From: JAWVFM01 sp963771655
Lineage (GTDB): Bacteria > Actinomycetota > Thermoleophilia > Solirubrobacterales > 70-9
Assembly (NCBI GenBank): GCA_963771655.1
Contig: CAVYUG010000018.1
Location: 1 to 64,000, forward strand
DNA length: 64,000 nt
Direction: 5' to 3'
This document shows, piece after piece, positions 16,098-23,825 of the stretch. The notes below the pieces were generated by a model. The model worked only from the letters and a program-made list of their open reading frames with translations. It made no database searches and had not been told where the DNA came from. Position 1 is the stretch's first letter, and each line of letters begins with the position of its first letter. The position numbers were made by a program, and so were the translations under genes.

Positions 16098-16505
16098 ATG
16101 GCCGGTGGCGACTCGTTCGACAGGGCCCTGGGCGACTTGGAGCGCACGTTGAACGCCAACGCTCAGCGGATGGCGCAGATAAAGCGGCGGATCGCTGAGA
16201 TCCGGCGTCAGCGCTCGGCTGGCCGGTCCTATAGGGAGATAGTCGAAGCGGCGCAGGGGGATCTCAGCGTCCAGCTGATCACCGAGGCAACACAGGCGCT
16301 GGATGAGGTCGGGGCCCGGGTCCGCAGGACAGAAGCGCTGGCGCTATATCGCGAGGGAATGACGATGGAGGAAATCGCCGAAAAGTTCGGCGTCACCCGT
16401 CAGCGTGTATCGGCGCTCCTGCGAGATGCCGGCGGAGAGGTTTCCGTCGATAGCGGTCGCGCTCGCCCGCCCACGGGCCGAAGGACGACGGCACGCCGGG
16501 GCTAG
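16098..16505 (+). CDS. Small helix-turn-helix protein
   Basis: The 135-residue protein has an N-terminal helical, charged region (residues 8-45, RMAQIKRRIAEIRRQRSAG) and then a sigma-4/resolvase-like HTH: EALALYREGMTMEEIAEKFGVTRQRVSALLRDAG. The tail is basic and disordered. It is probably a DNA-binding regulator. TAGGCT at 16086-16091, 6 nt before the ATG, suggests a leaderless mRNA. The operator-like array at 16013-16080 overlaps its promoter, so autorepression is likely. I recognise no named family. Confidence 0.75.
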   Translation: MAGGDSFDRALGDLERTLNANAQRMAQIKRRIAEIRRQRSAGRSYREIVEAAQGDLSVQLITEATQALDEVGARVRRTEALALYREGMTMEEIAEKFGVTRQRVSALLRDAGGEVSVDSGRARPPTGRRTTARRG

Positions 16506-16579
16506 TTTCTGGTCGGGAGCGAGCGTTCCTACGCAGCACGAGGAACTCTTCCACGATCCGTTCGTCACCTAGTTGCCGC

Positions 16580-17863
16580 TCAGCCGTGAAGCGGCCCGCG
16601 GAGGTAGACGGCGTCGTTGGTACCCGTGTGGCCCGGGACGAGGTTGGTCGCCGGCGACTCGAACGCCGCGACCCGCCCGTCGCTCGACATCGCGAGTGAC
16701 TGCGTGTAGGCGTCGATCAGCACCCCCACGCCGGCGTTCGCCGACTCCCCGGACGAGCTCACGTCGACCTGGACGGTCTTGCCGCTGTGCTCGTTGCGGA
16801 AGAAGACGTGGAGCTTGCCGTCGGACCCACCGGGTACGAGGTTCTTGGCGCTGGACTCGAAGCTGATGAAGCCGCCGTGGTTGGAGATCGCGGGGGCGTT
16901 GCTGGCGTGGTCGGCCTGCCTGCCCGACGAGCTGACGCTGACCAGCTTCGTCTTTCCCTTCCTCAGGTCGCGCACGAAGATGTCGGCCCAGTGGTTCTTG
17001 TCGTGCTTGACGAGGTTCGTCGCCTTCGAGACGAACGCGACGTAGCGGCCGTCGCCGGAGATCGCGGCCCTGTGACTCCCCTTGTTGGCCCTCTTCCCGG
17101 AGGAACTCACGCTCGCGAAGATCGTGCGCTGTCGCTTCAGGTCGCGGACGTAGACGTTGTAGCCCCTCGCGCCCTTCACGATGTTCGTCGCCTGGGTCTC
17201 GTAGGCGACGTAGCGCCCGTCGCCGGAGATCGAGGGATGGTGGCAGTAGCCGTTTCCCGGCTTGCCGGTGGAGGTGACGTTCACCTGCTGTGTCTTCCCG
17301 GTCTTCATGTCGCGCACGAACTCATTGCGAGGGGCGACCGGCTTAGGACGCGTCAGCTGCTTGGAGTCGGAGCTGAAGGCGACGTAGCGCCCGCTCGCTG
17401 ACACCGACGGGTTCTGGCTCCTGCCCCCGGCCGGCTTGCCGTTGCGGCCGATCGTCACCACGCTCGTCTTGCCGCTCTTTGAGTCGTAGAGGTAGATGTT
17501 GCCGTCGCCGAACCTGTCGGGCTCGGCGTAGGCGACGAATCGCCCGTTGGCCGAAAACGAGGGCTGGATGGGCTGGACGCCGCGGGAGGCCGGCGCGACA
17601 AGCTGAGTGGTGCCCGTCTTGAGATCGCGAACGAAGAGCCCTCCGGGGGCGCTCGGGTCGAGATTGGTGGCGAACGACGCGAAGGCGACGAACCGCCCAT
17701 CGGCCGACAGCGATGGATTCCCGCTGTCGTCGTTCGCCTGCTCCTCCGACGAGTTCACACTGACCAGGGTTGTCGTGGCGCTGGCCGCCAGGGCGATCGT
17801 CGTGGCTCCGAGGGCGAGGCCGAGGGCGGCGCTGCCTCCGATCGCAAGCCCCTTCCTCCTCAT
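16580..17863 (-). CDS. Secreted TolB/WD40-like beta-propeller protein
   Basis: The protein has a signal peptide (MRRKGLAIGGSAALGLALGATTIALAAS) and about six repeats of the form GNPSLSADGRFVAFASxATNLxxxxxxxxxxxxVFVRDLKTGKTxxVxxSSxG. These are PD40/TolB-type blades that together make one propeller. Secreted copies are usually structural or binding proteins with no catalysis. The start is ATG 17863 or GTG 17872; neither has a strong ribosome site. A truncated gene remnant lies just upstream on the other strand. Confidence 0.85.
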   Translation of the reverse strand: MRRKGLAIGGSAALGLALGATTIALAASATTTLVSVNSSEEQANDDSGNPSLSADGRFVAFASFATNLDPSAPGGLFVRDLKTGTTQLVAPASRGVQPIQPSFSANGRFVAYAEPDRFGDGNIYLYDSKSGKTSVVTIGRNGKPAGGRSQNPSVSASGRYVAFSSDSKQLTRPKPVAPRNEFVRDMKTGKTQQVNVTSTGKPGNGYCHHPSISGDGRYVAYETQATNIVKGARGYNVYVRDLKRQRTIFASVSSSGKRANKGSHRAAISGDGRYVAFVSKATNLVKHDKNHWADIFVRDLRKGKTKLVSVSSSGRQADHASNAPAISNHGGFISFESSAKNLVPGGSDGKLHVFFRNEHSGKTVQVDVSSSGESANAGVGVLIDAYTQSLAMSSDGRVAAFESPATNLVPGHTGTNDAVYLRGPLHG

Positions 17864-17908
17864 AGCAGCCACCCTAGCCCACGCCGCCGGCCGCGACTAA
17901 GCGCGTCG

Positions 17909-17977
17909 GCGCCGATGGTCGTTGCCGTGATCGCGCTCGTGATGGCGATCGCCGGCACCGCGATCGCCGGCCTCTAG
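17909..17977 (+). pseudogene. 5' fragment of a surface-protein gene
   Basis: Sixty-two bases (17909-17970) match 21676-21737 with one difference. They encode MVVAVIALVMAIAGTAIAG, the signal-anchor of the protein at 21645-22187, then run into a stop at 17977. No ribosome site is seen. Together with the 3' fragment at 14636-14929 it suggests a second copy of that gene that was broken and rearranged. Confidence 0.7.
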
Positions 17978-18738
17978 CCGCCCAGCGGAGACGCGTCCGG
18001 CGAACGCATCTCCGCCGCCTCGGCCTGAAGGCTCCTCTTGCTGCGCTCGCGCAGCACGCCGACCAGCGCCCCGACGCCGGCGCCGAGGCCAAACCCGAGA
18101 ACGAGCGCGGCCAGGGCGCCGATGACCCGCAGGACGATGCCGACGACCTCACCGACCTCGAAGCGCGGCCCAATTGCAAGCTCGAGCCGCCCATCCGCCC
18201 GGAGGGCAGGACGGCAGCGGACCCGCGTGGTGCCCGCGGCCGGCGCGGTGAAGTCGTAGAGCGATCGGTAGCGCGTGTCGTCCTGGTGCAGGGTCACGTT
18301 CTCGTTTTCGCCGAGGGCCGCGCTGCGACCGCCTGGACCGCGGACGGCGCAGCTGAGATCGCCGCTGTTCACCGCTCTCGCGCCGCGGGAGCCCGCGTCG
18401 GGCGTGTAGATCGTCTGGCTCTCGCCCGCGTGCAGCCTCACGGCCGCCGACCCGGGCGCAATGAAGTGGGTGAGGGGGGCGGTGAAACGGTCGATCGTGC
18501 GCGTCCCCGCGTCTATCGCCGCGATGACGAGCAGGATCGCTGCGGCGATGCCGAGCAGGACCGGGATCGCTGCGAGGGCGAAGGCCCAGGCGCGTGGTCG
18601 GATGCGCGACTTGTCGACGTCGAGCGCGGACCAGTGCGGTGCCGTGTGATCGGTCCAGGACGTGCCGTCCCACCAGCGCCAGTGACGATCCGAGTTAGGG
18701 TCCGGATACCAGGCGGGGGGCCAGGTCGGCTCGGGCAT
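17974..18738 (-). CDS. DUF2510-domain membrane protein
   Basis: The N-terminus PAWYPDPNSDRHWRWWDGTSWTDHTAP is a DUF2510 domain, a small Trp-rich module common at the cytoplasmic end of actinobacterial membrane proteins. A helix follows (AFALAAIPVLLGIAAAILLVIAAID), then a 110-residue loop with two cysteines (SCAV, RCRP), then a second helix (VLRVIGALAALVLGFGLGAGVGALVGV). The 254-residue protein probably holds its middle domain outside the cell. Function unknown. ATG 18738 is the first start. The 3' end overlaps the remnant at 17909-17977 by 4 nt. Confidence 0.8.
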   Translation of the reverse strand: MPEPTWPPAWYPDPNSDRHWRWWDGTSWTDHTAPHWSALDVDKSRIRPRAWAFALAAIPVLLGIAAAILLVIAAIDAGTRTIDRFTAPLTHFIAPGSAAVRLHAGESQTIYTPDAGSRGARAVNSGDLSCAVRGPGGRSAALGENENVTLHQDDTRYRSLYDFTAPAAGTTRVRCRPALRADGRLELAIGPRFEVGEVVGIVLRVIGALAALVLGFGLGAGVGALVGVLRERSKRSLQAEAAEMRSPDASPLGG

Positions 18739-18784
18739 GGACGGAGTCTCTCATCGGCTCGACCGGCGCCACGTGGTGATCCGC

Positions 18785-19222
18785 TTATTGAGGCGGGAGG
18801 TCGAGGTGGGGGCTGGCGGCCTCGCGGGCCGAGGCCTCGTCGGCGAAGCCCTGGAATCGGATCACCTTGCCGGCGCGGATCGTGAATAACTGGTAGCTCC
18901 TCGCGCTGACGGGAACGCCACTCGCCGCGCCTCGGCCCTCCTCGCGCGCGACGACGAGCACGGCGTCACCGCAGTCGATGATTCGCTCGATCTCGAAGCT
19001 GTACTCATCGAAGCCGTCGAGCCAATGGTGGAACGCCTGCCGCACCCCCTCGTGACCCCGGTAGGTGCGCCGGTCGATTCGGTTCGGCGCCTCGACCCAC
19101 TCGATCTCGGGATCGGCGATCCGTTGGATGAGCTCGGGGAGGACGGCGAGCAGGTCCTCCTTGCTCATCGCCTCGGCGGGCCTGTACATGCGGCTCACCA
19201 GGTCGACGTTCTCCTGCGACAT
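18785..19222 (-). CDS. SnoaL-like/NTF2-fold protein
   Basis: The 145-residue protein begins MSQENVDLVSRMYR and continues with EWVEAPNRIDRRTYRGHEGVRQAFHHWLDGFDEYSFEIERIIDCGDAVLVVAREEGRG, the standard SnoaL-like (NTF2) cone fold. This large group includes small isomerases, hydrolases and binding proteins; nothing here identifies a substrate. It is monocistronic. The 306-bp gap to 19528 shows no gene or repeat. Confidence 0.85.
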   Translation of the reverse strand: MSQENVDLVSRMYRPAEAMSKEDLLAVLPELIQRIADPEIEWVEAPNRIDRRTYRGHEGVRQAFHHWLDGFDEYSFEIERIIDCGDAVLVVAREEGRGAASGVPVSARSYQLFTIRAGKVIRFQGFADEASAREAASPHLDLPPQ

Positions 19223-19528
19223 CGTCCACGCAGTATCTCGCGGGGAAGGGAGGGGTGGACGGCGTTGCGGGCTTCCGCTTCTTGCCGTAACGGTTGCGCT
19301 CGAGGGGATGAGCGGCGACTGAGGCGAAGGAACGGAAATGCGTCCAGCCGCTATTTCACCCGATGTAGATGATGCGGGAGGGCAGCGAGGCGAAGAGGCT
19401 GTCCTGAGATCGCGGCGTCAGGCAGCGCCGATGAGTACGGGCAGGGGAGGCGAGCTGGGGCAACCCTCGCGGTGCCTGAGCTCCCGCTTCGGCGCGCACG
19501 AATCCATCTGACAGAGAGGGGCAGCAGG

Positions 19529-19845
19529 ATGCTGTTCGTTACCAGTTACAGGCGGACCGGGCTCATCCTCCCTATCGCCGCCGCCGCAATGGTCGCCGGC
19601 TGCGGCGGTACGACCGAGATCGATCAGGCCAAGACCGAGAGCGCGGTCACCGAGGCCGTGGCTAAGGGCGGCGTCACGACGCGAAGTCGGTGTCGTGTCC
19701 GTCGGGCGTGAAGGCCAAGAAGGGTGACACCTTCACGTGCGACGCGACGCTCGCCAACGGTTCGAGCGGAACGGTCACGGTTCACATCGCCAGTGATAAG
19801 GGCTATCTCACGATCAGCTCGAACGACTTCCACCACACGAAGTAA
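19529..19845 (+). pseudogene. DUF4333 lipoprotein, frameshifted
   Basis: ATG 19529 is preceded by AGAGAGGGG. A lipoprotein signal (LILPIAAAAMVAGC, lipobox VAGC) is followed by IDQAKTESAVTEAV. Then the frame shifts near 19675-19685 and continues as AKSVSCPSGVKAKKGDTFTCDATLANGSSGTVTVHIASDKGYLTI, the DUF4333 core with its paired cysteines. Read across the shift it is a normal-length (about 105 residue) exported DUF4333 protein. The single indel may be an assembly error. The last 43 nt overlap the convergent acyltransferase gene. Confidence 0.75.
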
Positions 19846-20873
19846 CGGCCTGCGCCCGGGATCGAAGCTCTTCCACTGATCAGCCGCGGTCTCGGTGTCG
19901 CCTCGGTTTCGGCCTCGATCGCGGCCTCGACCTCGCGCTCGAGGCCGCCGTGCTGCAGTTCGTCGACGACTTCGCTCTCCTCGTGGCGCGAGCCAAGCGT
20001 GCCGACCACCGGCAGGTCACGCTCAGCCGAGAGCTCGTCGAGCACTTCCTGCATCATCGCCGTCACCGCGTGGTAGACCGCCTCCTCGTCGGGATCGGGG
20101 CCGAACCGACGGCGTAGGTCGATCCTCGGCAGGACCTGAATCGTGATTTGCGAGGGCAGTGGGACGCGGCCGGGCAGGTCCAGCACCGTTACACCGAAGG
20201 GAGGCGCGATTTGGATCGGCACGACCTTGAGACGCAGCAGCCGGTCGAGGGCAAGGAGGTGAGATAGCCGCTCGCCGCGGGTCAGGAAGAGCGCGGTCTC
20301 CTGGCCGCCGATCGCCACCACGGGAACGATCGGCACGTCGGTCGCAAGCGCGAGGCGGACGAAGCCGCTGCGGTGGCCGAAGTCGATCTCCCCTGAGTGC
20401 CAGGAGGGGCGGTAGGTCTCGTGGTCCCCGCCGGGATAGACCAAGAGCGCTGCGCCCCTTCCCAACGCCGCCGTCGCGTTCTCGTGGTTGGCCGGGATCG
20501 TCCCGTACTTGCGCAGGGGCGCGAGGCCGGGGACCCGGAAGACGAGGTCGTGGGCGAGCTGATGGAACAGCCGGTCGGGACCGAAGTGGTTGTAGAAGCC
20601 ATAGGCGAAGGCGAAGGTGTCGGCGATCAGCGTGCCGCCCGAGTGGTTGCCAACCAGCAGCACCGGCCCCTCAGCCGGGATCTGCTCGAGACCGCGCAGC
20701 TTGGGACGGAAGTAGAGCTGCGCCAAGCGGCTGTAGGCCGGCAGGGTGTCGCGGATGAACCGCGGGTCGCGCTCGGCCAGCGGATCCTCGGTGCGGGAGC
20801 CGAGCAGGTCGCTGACCATTGCCGAGGCGGTTACGCGGGCGCCGCCGAGCGCCTGGCTGACGATCTCCCTCAC
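19803..20873 (-). CDS. Lysophospholipid/diacylglycerol acyltransferase-like protein
   Basis: The 356-residue protein carries EGPVLLVGNHSGGTLIADTFAFAYGF, the NHSGG form of the acyltransferase catalytic block seen in the MGAT-like branch of the LPLAT superfamily. VYPGGDHETYRPSW and FVRLALATDVPIVPVVAIGGQE correspond to the later glycerol-phosphate-binding blocks. It should transfer a fatty acyl group to a glycerolipid at the membrane. The C-terminal 60 residues are charged and probably disordered. It is one of three probable lipid enzymes in the window, with WS/DGAT (39625) and the exported hydrolase (42239). Confidence 0.85.
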   Translation of the reverse strand: MREIVSQALGGARVTASAMVSDLLGSRTEDPLAERDPRFIRDTLPAYSRLAQLYFRPKLRGLEQIPAEGPVLLVGNHSGGTLIADTFAFAYGFYNHFGPDRLFHQLAHDLVFRVPGLAPLRKYGTIPANHENATAALGRGAALLVYPGGDHETYRPSWHSGEIDFGHRSGFVRLALATDVPIVPVVAIGGQETALFLTRGERLSHLLALDRLLRLKVVPIQIAPPFGVTVLDLPGRVPLPSQITIQVLPRIDLRRRFGPDPDEEAVYHAVTAMMQEVLDELSAERDLPVVGTLGSRHEESEVVDELQHGGLEREVEAAIEAETEATPRPRLISGRASIPGAGRYFVWWKSFELIVR

Positions 20874-20964
20874 TCGCCTCCCCTACCCCTCCATAGTGGG
20901 TGCGAAAAGCCTCGCCATCGGGTCTTCTGGGCGGGGGGCTCACGGCGACGCACGACGGCGCGGC

Positions 20965-20970
20965 TAGACT
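20965..20970 (+). promoter_or_regulatory. Possible promoter of the cold-shock operon
   Basis: TAGACT resembles the -10 box seen before other genes here. Transcription starting about 7 nt downstream would give a leader of roughly 100 nt before the cold-shock ATG at 21080, the kind of long leader that regulates csp mRNAs by temperature-dependent folding. The -35 box is not clear. Confidence 0.35.
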
Positions 20971-21079
20971 GGTTCCTCGGGTCGAGCATCCGTTCGATCA
21001 AAGTAGTGCCCCGCTTTTCGCAGTCGTTGCCTTCGGGCACCCTCCGCGTTGCAGTGCACCCACATGGAGGGACCGAGAG

Positions 21080-21283
21080 ATGGCTACAGGAACAGTGAAG
21101 TGGTTCAGCGACGACAAGGGCTTCGGATTCATCACGCCGGATGACTCGAGCGAGGACGTGTTCGTCCATCACAGCGCGATCCAAGGCAACGGCTTCAAGT
21201 CGTTGGCCGAGGGCGCAAAGGTGAGCTACGACGCCGAGCAGGGCACCAAGGGCCCGGCGGCAGCGAACGTACAACCGCTTTAA
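21080..21283 (+). CDS. cspA: Cold-shock protein, CspA family
   Basis: The 67-residue protein is a single cold-shock domain: [16 protein letters not shown] (RNP1), DVFVHHSAI (RNP2) and an [25 protein letters not shown] end. It binds single-stranded RNA and DNA and melts RNA structures. GGAGG lies 9 nt before the ATG. The next small gene begins 13 nt after the stop, so the two are probably one transcript. Confidence 0.96.
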   Translation: MATGTVKWFSDDKGFGFITPDDSSEDVFVHHSAIQGNGFKSLAEGAKVSYDAEQGTKGPAAANVQPL

Positions 21284-21295
21284 GGGAGAAGCGGC

Positions 21296-21442
21296 ATGGC
21301 CTCGAGCGGCAAGCGTAAGACCACGATGGCGAAGCTCAACCGTGAACGCAAGCTCCTCGAGCGGCGGCAAGAGAAGCAGGCCAAAAAGGCCGCGCGAAAG
21401 CAGGCCGCCGCAGACGCTCGGGACGACCCCACGGCTAGCTGA
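21296..21442 (+). CDS. Small highly basic protein downstream of csp
   Basis: The ATG at 21296 is preceded by GGGAGAA and encodes 48 residues: MASSGKRKTTMAKLNRERK, then LLERRQEKQAKKAARKQAAADARD. It is almost entirely one charged Lys/Arg/Ala helix, likely to bind nucleic acid or ribosomes. I recall, without a database check, similar small proteins encoded after csp genes in related actinobacteria. The good ribosome site and 13-nt spacing support a real gene co-expressed with the cold-shock protein. Confidence 0.7.
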   Translation: MASSGKRKTTMAKLNRERKLLERRQEKQAKKAARKQAAADARDDPTAS

Positions 21443-21644
21443 ATCGGCGAGTCCCGCCAGTCAGTCGCACTCGAGGCCAGACGCGCCGTAGAGCGGGGTT
21501 CTGGGACTCGGGCTCAGTCTCGCCGCTACACCCGATCTTGCCGCGCCGTCCTAACTAGAGACCGCCCGCAAACGCCGGACACGACGGCCCGATGCACTTA
21601 TGGTGCAATCGGCGTTTCGAGCCAACTTTCCGAAGGGAGTGCTC

Positions 21645-22187
21645 ATGTCCAGGTTCTCAGGATGGCATCCATCAGCGCCGATGGTCGTTGCCGTGATCGC
21701 GCTCGTCATGGCGATCGCCGGCACCGCGATCGCCGGGTCCGCGACGCAGGGAAAGATCACGAAGGAGAAGGTCAAGACGATCGTCGGAAACCTCGCTCCC
21801 AGCCTCGACGTGAACAGCGCGAAGACCGCCGACCGCGCCACGACGGCCGAGCTCGCCGACACCGCCAAGACCGCCGAGACGGCCAAGATTGCGACCAACG
21901 TCCTCTCTGCGAACGTCCGCGCGGACGGCACGATGCTCGGCTCGATCCCAGCTGGCGCGACATCGCAAGCGGTCGTTTTCAAGGGCCTCTATGGCGTCAC
22001 CTTCACCCGTGACATCACCGGCTGCACCATTTCCGCATCGCTCGCCACCAACAGCAACAGCCAGATCCCGGCGGGGGAGGTTGATGTGGGAGTCGCGGAT
22101 GCGAAGACGCTGCTGATCCAAACGAGTGATTCGACCGGGGCCCTTGCGAGCAGGGCGTTCTATGCGCAGGCGGTGTGCCCCGGCTGA
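21645..22187 (+). CDS. Exported surface protein with Thermoleophilia-type N-terminus
   Basis: ATG 21645 with AAGGGAG 6 nt upstream. The 180-residue protein starts with HPSAPMVVAVIALVMAIAGTAIAG, an anchor/signal typical of abundant surface proteins in this bacterial group. A stretch of short A/T/K-rich repeats follows (SAKTADRATTAELADTAKTAETAKIA), then a beta-rich C-terminal domain with one cysteine pair (TGCTI and AVCPG). It may be a coiled stalk with a small head domain. Fragments of a second copy lie at 14636-14929 and 17909-17977. Function unknown. Confidence 0.82.
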   Translation: MSRFSGWHPSAPMVVAVIALVMAIAGTAIAGSATQGKITKEKVKTIVGNLAPSLDVNSAKTADRATTAELADTAKTAETAKIATNVLSANVRADGTMLGSIPAGATSQAVVFKGLYGVTFTRDITGCTISASLATNSNSQIPAGEVDVGVADAKTLLIQTSDSTGALASRAFYAQAVCPG

Positions 22188-22462
22188 GTCCTCGCGGGCA
22201 CCCAGTCCCGCTCTCGGCTATTCCGCCGCTCTTCGAGCGCCGCGGCGTCCTCCCCGACGACCGAGCGGGTCCGCTCGGCCGGGAGTTGCAGCCTGTAGAC
22301 GGCGGCGCTCACCGCGAGCAACAAGCCAGCGCCGCTTCCGAGCTCCAGCACGTCCTGCCCGTGCCCGTATTTGCCGAGATACGACACGAGGGCCAGCGCT
22401 CCGAGCGACTCGAGCGGACGAGCGAGCCTGGCGTAGTGGGCCCCGCCGGGTCGCACTCGTTG

Positions 22463-22510
22463 TAGCCGCCCGGGGGCCGAAAATCGCCGGTTCAACTTCC
22501 GTCCCCGACT
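22463..22510 (+). repeat. Strongly decayed tRNA-Pro 3'-half repeat, copy G
   Basis: GTAGCCGCCCGGGGGCCGAA, AATCGCCGGTTCAA and CCCCGACT follow the order of the tRNA 3' half in copies A and D but with several substitutions and deletions. A short upstream piece (22430-22450) resembles the block before copies A and F. It is the rightmost copy seen. The rest of 22188-22600 has no convincing gene. Confidence 0.5.
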
Positions 22511-22603
22511 CCAGATCGTGCCCCCCGCCGGAGCTGGAGCGCCGCGGTCGAACGCGATAGCGTCGCATCGACCAAGCCATCAGGCAACCACACGGAGGTG
22601 GAG

Positions 22604-23065
22604 ATGAAGCGGGTACTGGTCCTCGGGGCTCTGGCGATTTCGGTGGTCCTATTGATCGCGGTCAACGCCAGCGCTCGTCACGGACAAAAGCACTCAGGTC
22701 GCACCATCACGGTGGTGGAGCACGCGACTACCGACGCCGTCAGCAACGGCAAGAAGGGCGACCACGTGGGCAACATCCTCACGTTCGGGAACAAGGTGTA
22801 CAACGCCGCCGATAAGAGCAAGGTCGGGCACGATCAGGGCTCGTGCGTGCGCATCGTCGTCGGCAGGTCGTGGGAGTGCACGTGGACGACCTTCCTGTCC
22901 CACGGGCAGATCACGGTCGAGGGCCCCTTCTACGACAAAGGCAACAGCGTGCTCGCGATCACGGGCGGCACCGGCGCGTACAAGAAGGCGCGCGGCCAAA
23001 TGGGGCTGAAGTACCACAACAAGGCTGGAACGAAGTTCGACTTCGTCTTCCGCGTAAGCCGCTGA
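22604..23065 (+). CDS. Exported allene-oxide-cyclase-like beta-barrel protein
   Basis: ATG 22604 follows GGAGG by 5 nt. A signal peptide (KRVLVLGALAISVVLLIAVNASA) precedes a domain with KKGDHVGNILTFGNKVYNAADKSKVGHDQGSCVRI, WECTWTTFLSHGQITVEGPF and VLAITGGTGAYKKARGQMG. This order matches bacterial proteins of the allene oxide cyclase/dirigent-like barrel group, which typically bind hydrophobic ligands. There is one probable disulfide. It is 153 residues, monocistronic, and followed by a strong terminator. Confidence 0.85.
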   Translation: MKRVLVLGALAISVVLLIAVNASARHGQKHSGRTITVVEHATTDAVSNGKKGDHVGNILTFGNKVYNAADKSKVGHDQGSCVRIVVGRSWECTWTTFLSHGQITVEGPFYDKGNSVLAITGGTGAYKKARGQMGLKYHNKAGTKFDFVFRVSR

Positions 23066-23072
23066 TTGTCAC

Positions 23073-23102
23073 GGGTGCCGGGCTGAACCCAGTCCGGCAC
23101 CC
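23073..23102. terminator. Hairpin terminator between convergent genes
   Basis: GGGTGCCGGGCT (23073-23084) pairs with AGTCCGGCACCC (23091-23102) through 12 bp including one G-U, with a 6-nt loop. It lies between the stop of the barrel-protein gene and the stop of the minus-strand gene at 23111, so it may serve both. Confidence 0.7.
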
Positions 23103-23110
23103 AGACAGCG

Positions 23111-23524
23111 CTAGTCGCTGAGGTACTCGCGCACTCCGGGAGCCCCGTCGGGAAACGCGAAGGCCGAGAGCTCGGTCTCGAAATCGGCCTGGCGCAGCTT
23201 TTCGGCGGCGAGATCCTGCGCCAGCGCGGCGCGGTGGGTCTCGCCCTCCCGCTCAAGGAGCACGGCTTGGATCTCGCGGTCGCGCGCTGCGCGGTCGGGC
23301 TCGATGCCGTCGAAGTCGACGACCGCACGTGCGGCCAGCAGGACGGTCTCGTCGCGCTCAATCTGCACCTGGACGAGAGCATCGTCCTCGAGCCAGAACA
23401 CCTGGCCCGTGGGCAGATCGACGTAGTAGGACCGATCCGGCGTCAGCTCCGCGATCGGGGACGAGCCCGTCGTATGGGTACCTCCCGGTTTGCGGAGGGG
23501 TGCTCGGCTTCCCACTGAGACCAT
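23111..23524 (-). CDS. Hypothetical protein with charged C-terminal helices
   Basis: From ATG 23524 the protein has 137 residues. The segment ELTPDRSYYVDLPTGQVFWLEDDALVQVQIERDETVLLAARAVVDFDG looks like a small beta domain. It is followed by Glu/Arg/Ala-rich helices (RDREIQAVLLEREGETHRAALAQDLAAEKLRQADFETEL). No family is recognised. No strong ribosome site is seen and a start further downstream is possible. Between 23525 and 23825 I see nothing else. Confidence 0.5.
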   Translation of the reverse strand: MVSVGSRAPLRKPGGTHTTGSSPIAELTPDRSYYVDLPTGQVFWLEDDALVQVQIERDETVLLAARAVVDFDGIEPDRAARDREIQAVLLEREGETHRAALAQDLAAEKLRQADFETELSAFAFPDGAPGVREYLSD

Positions 23525-23825
23525 GCGAAGTCCGCCCAAGGGCCAACCGCCGACGGCCCGCTCGCGTTCTCTACCCAACCGTACGCCCATATATCCTGCC
23601 GCGCGACTATCGATCTCGCGCCCGCCCGCGTCAAGCCGATTACCGGCTTCGGGTTAGCCCGTTCGTGAGTCAAACGGACTAGGTCCTTACGTGTAGGGGT
23701 GGGGAGTCTGCGACGCAAGCGCAGCGCCGCGCGTGGGAAGTGGGTGTACATGCTCCCGCAACACGCGATACTTGAGCACAGTATGAAACCAGGCCAGGAT
23801 TCTCTGGCGATCGGGGCAAGGGATC

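Noticed and set aside
21448..21508. Terminator CGAGTCCC/GGGACTCG after the cold-shock operon
   Set aside because: The arms are 45 nt apart and have no U tract; too weak to call.
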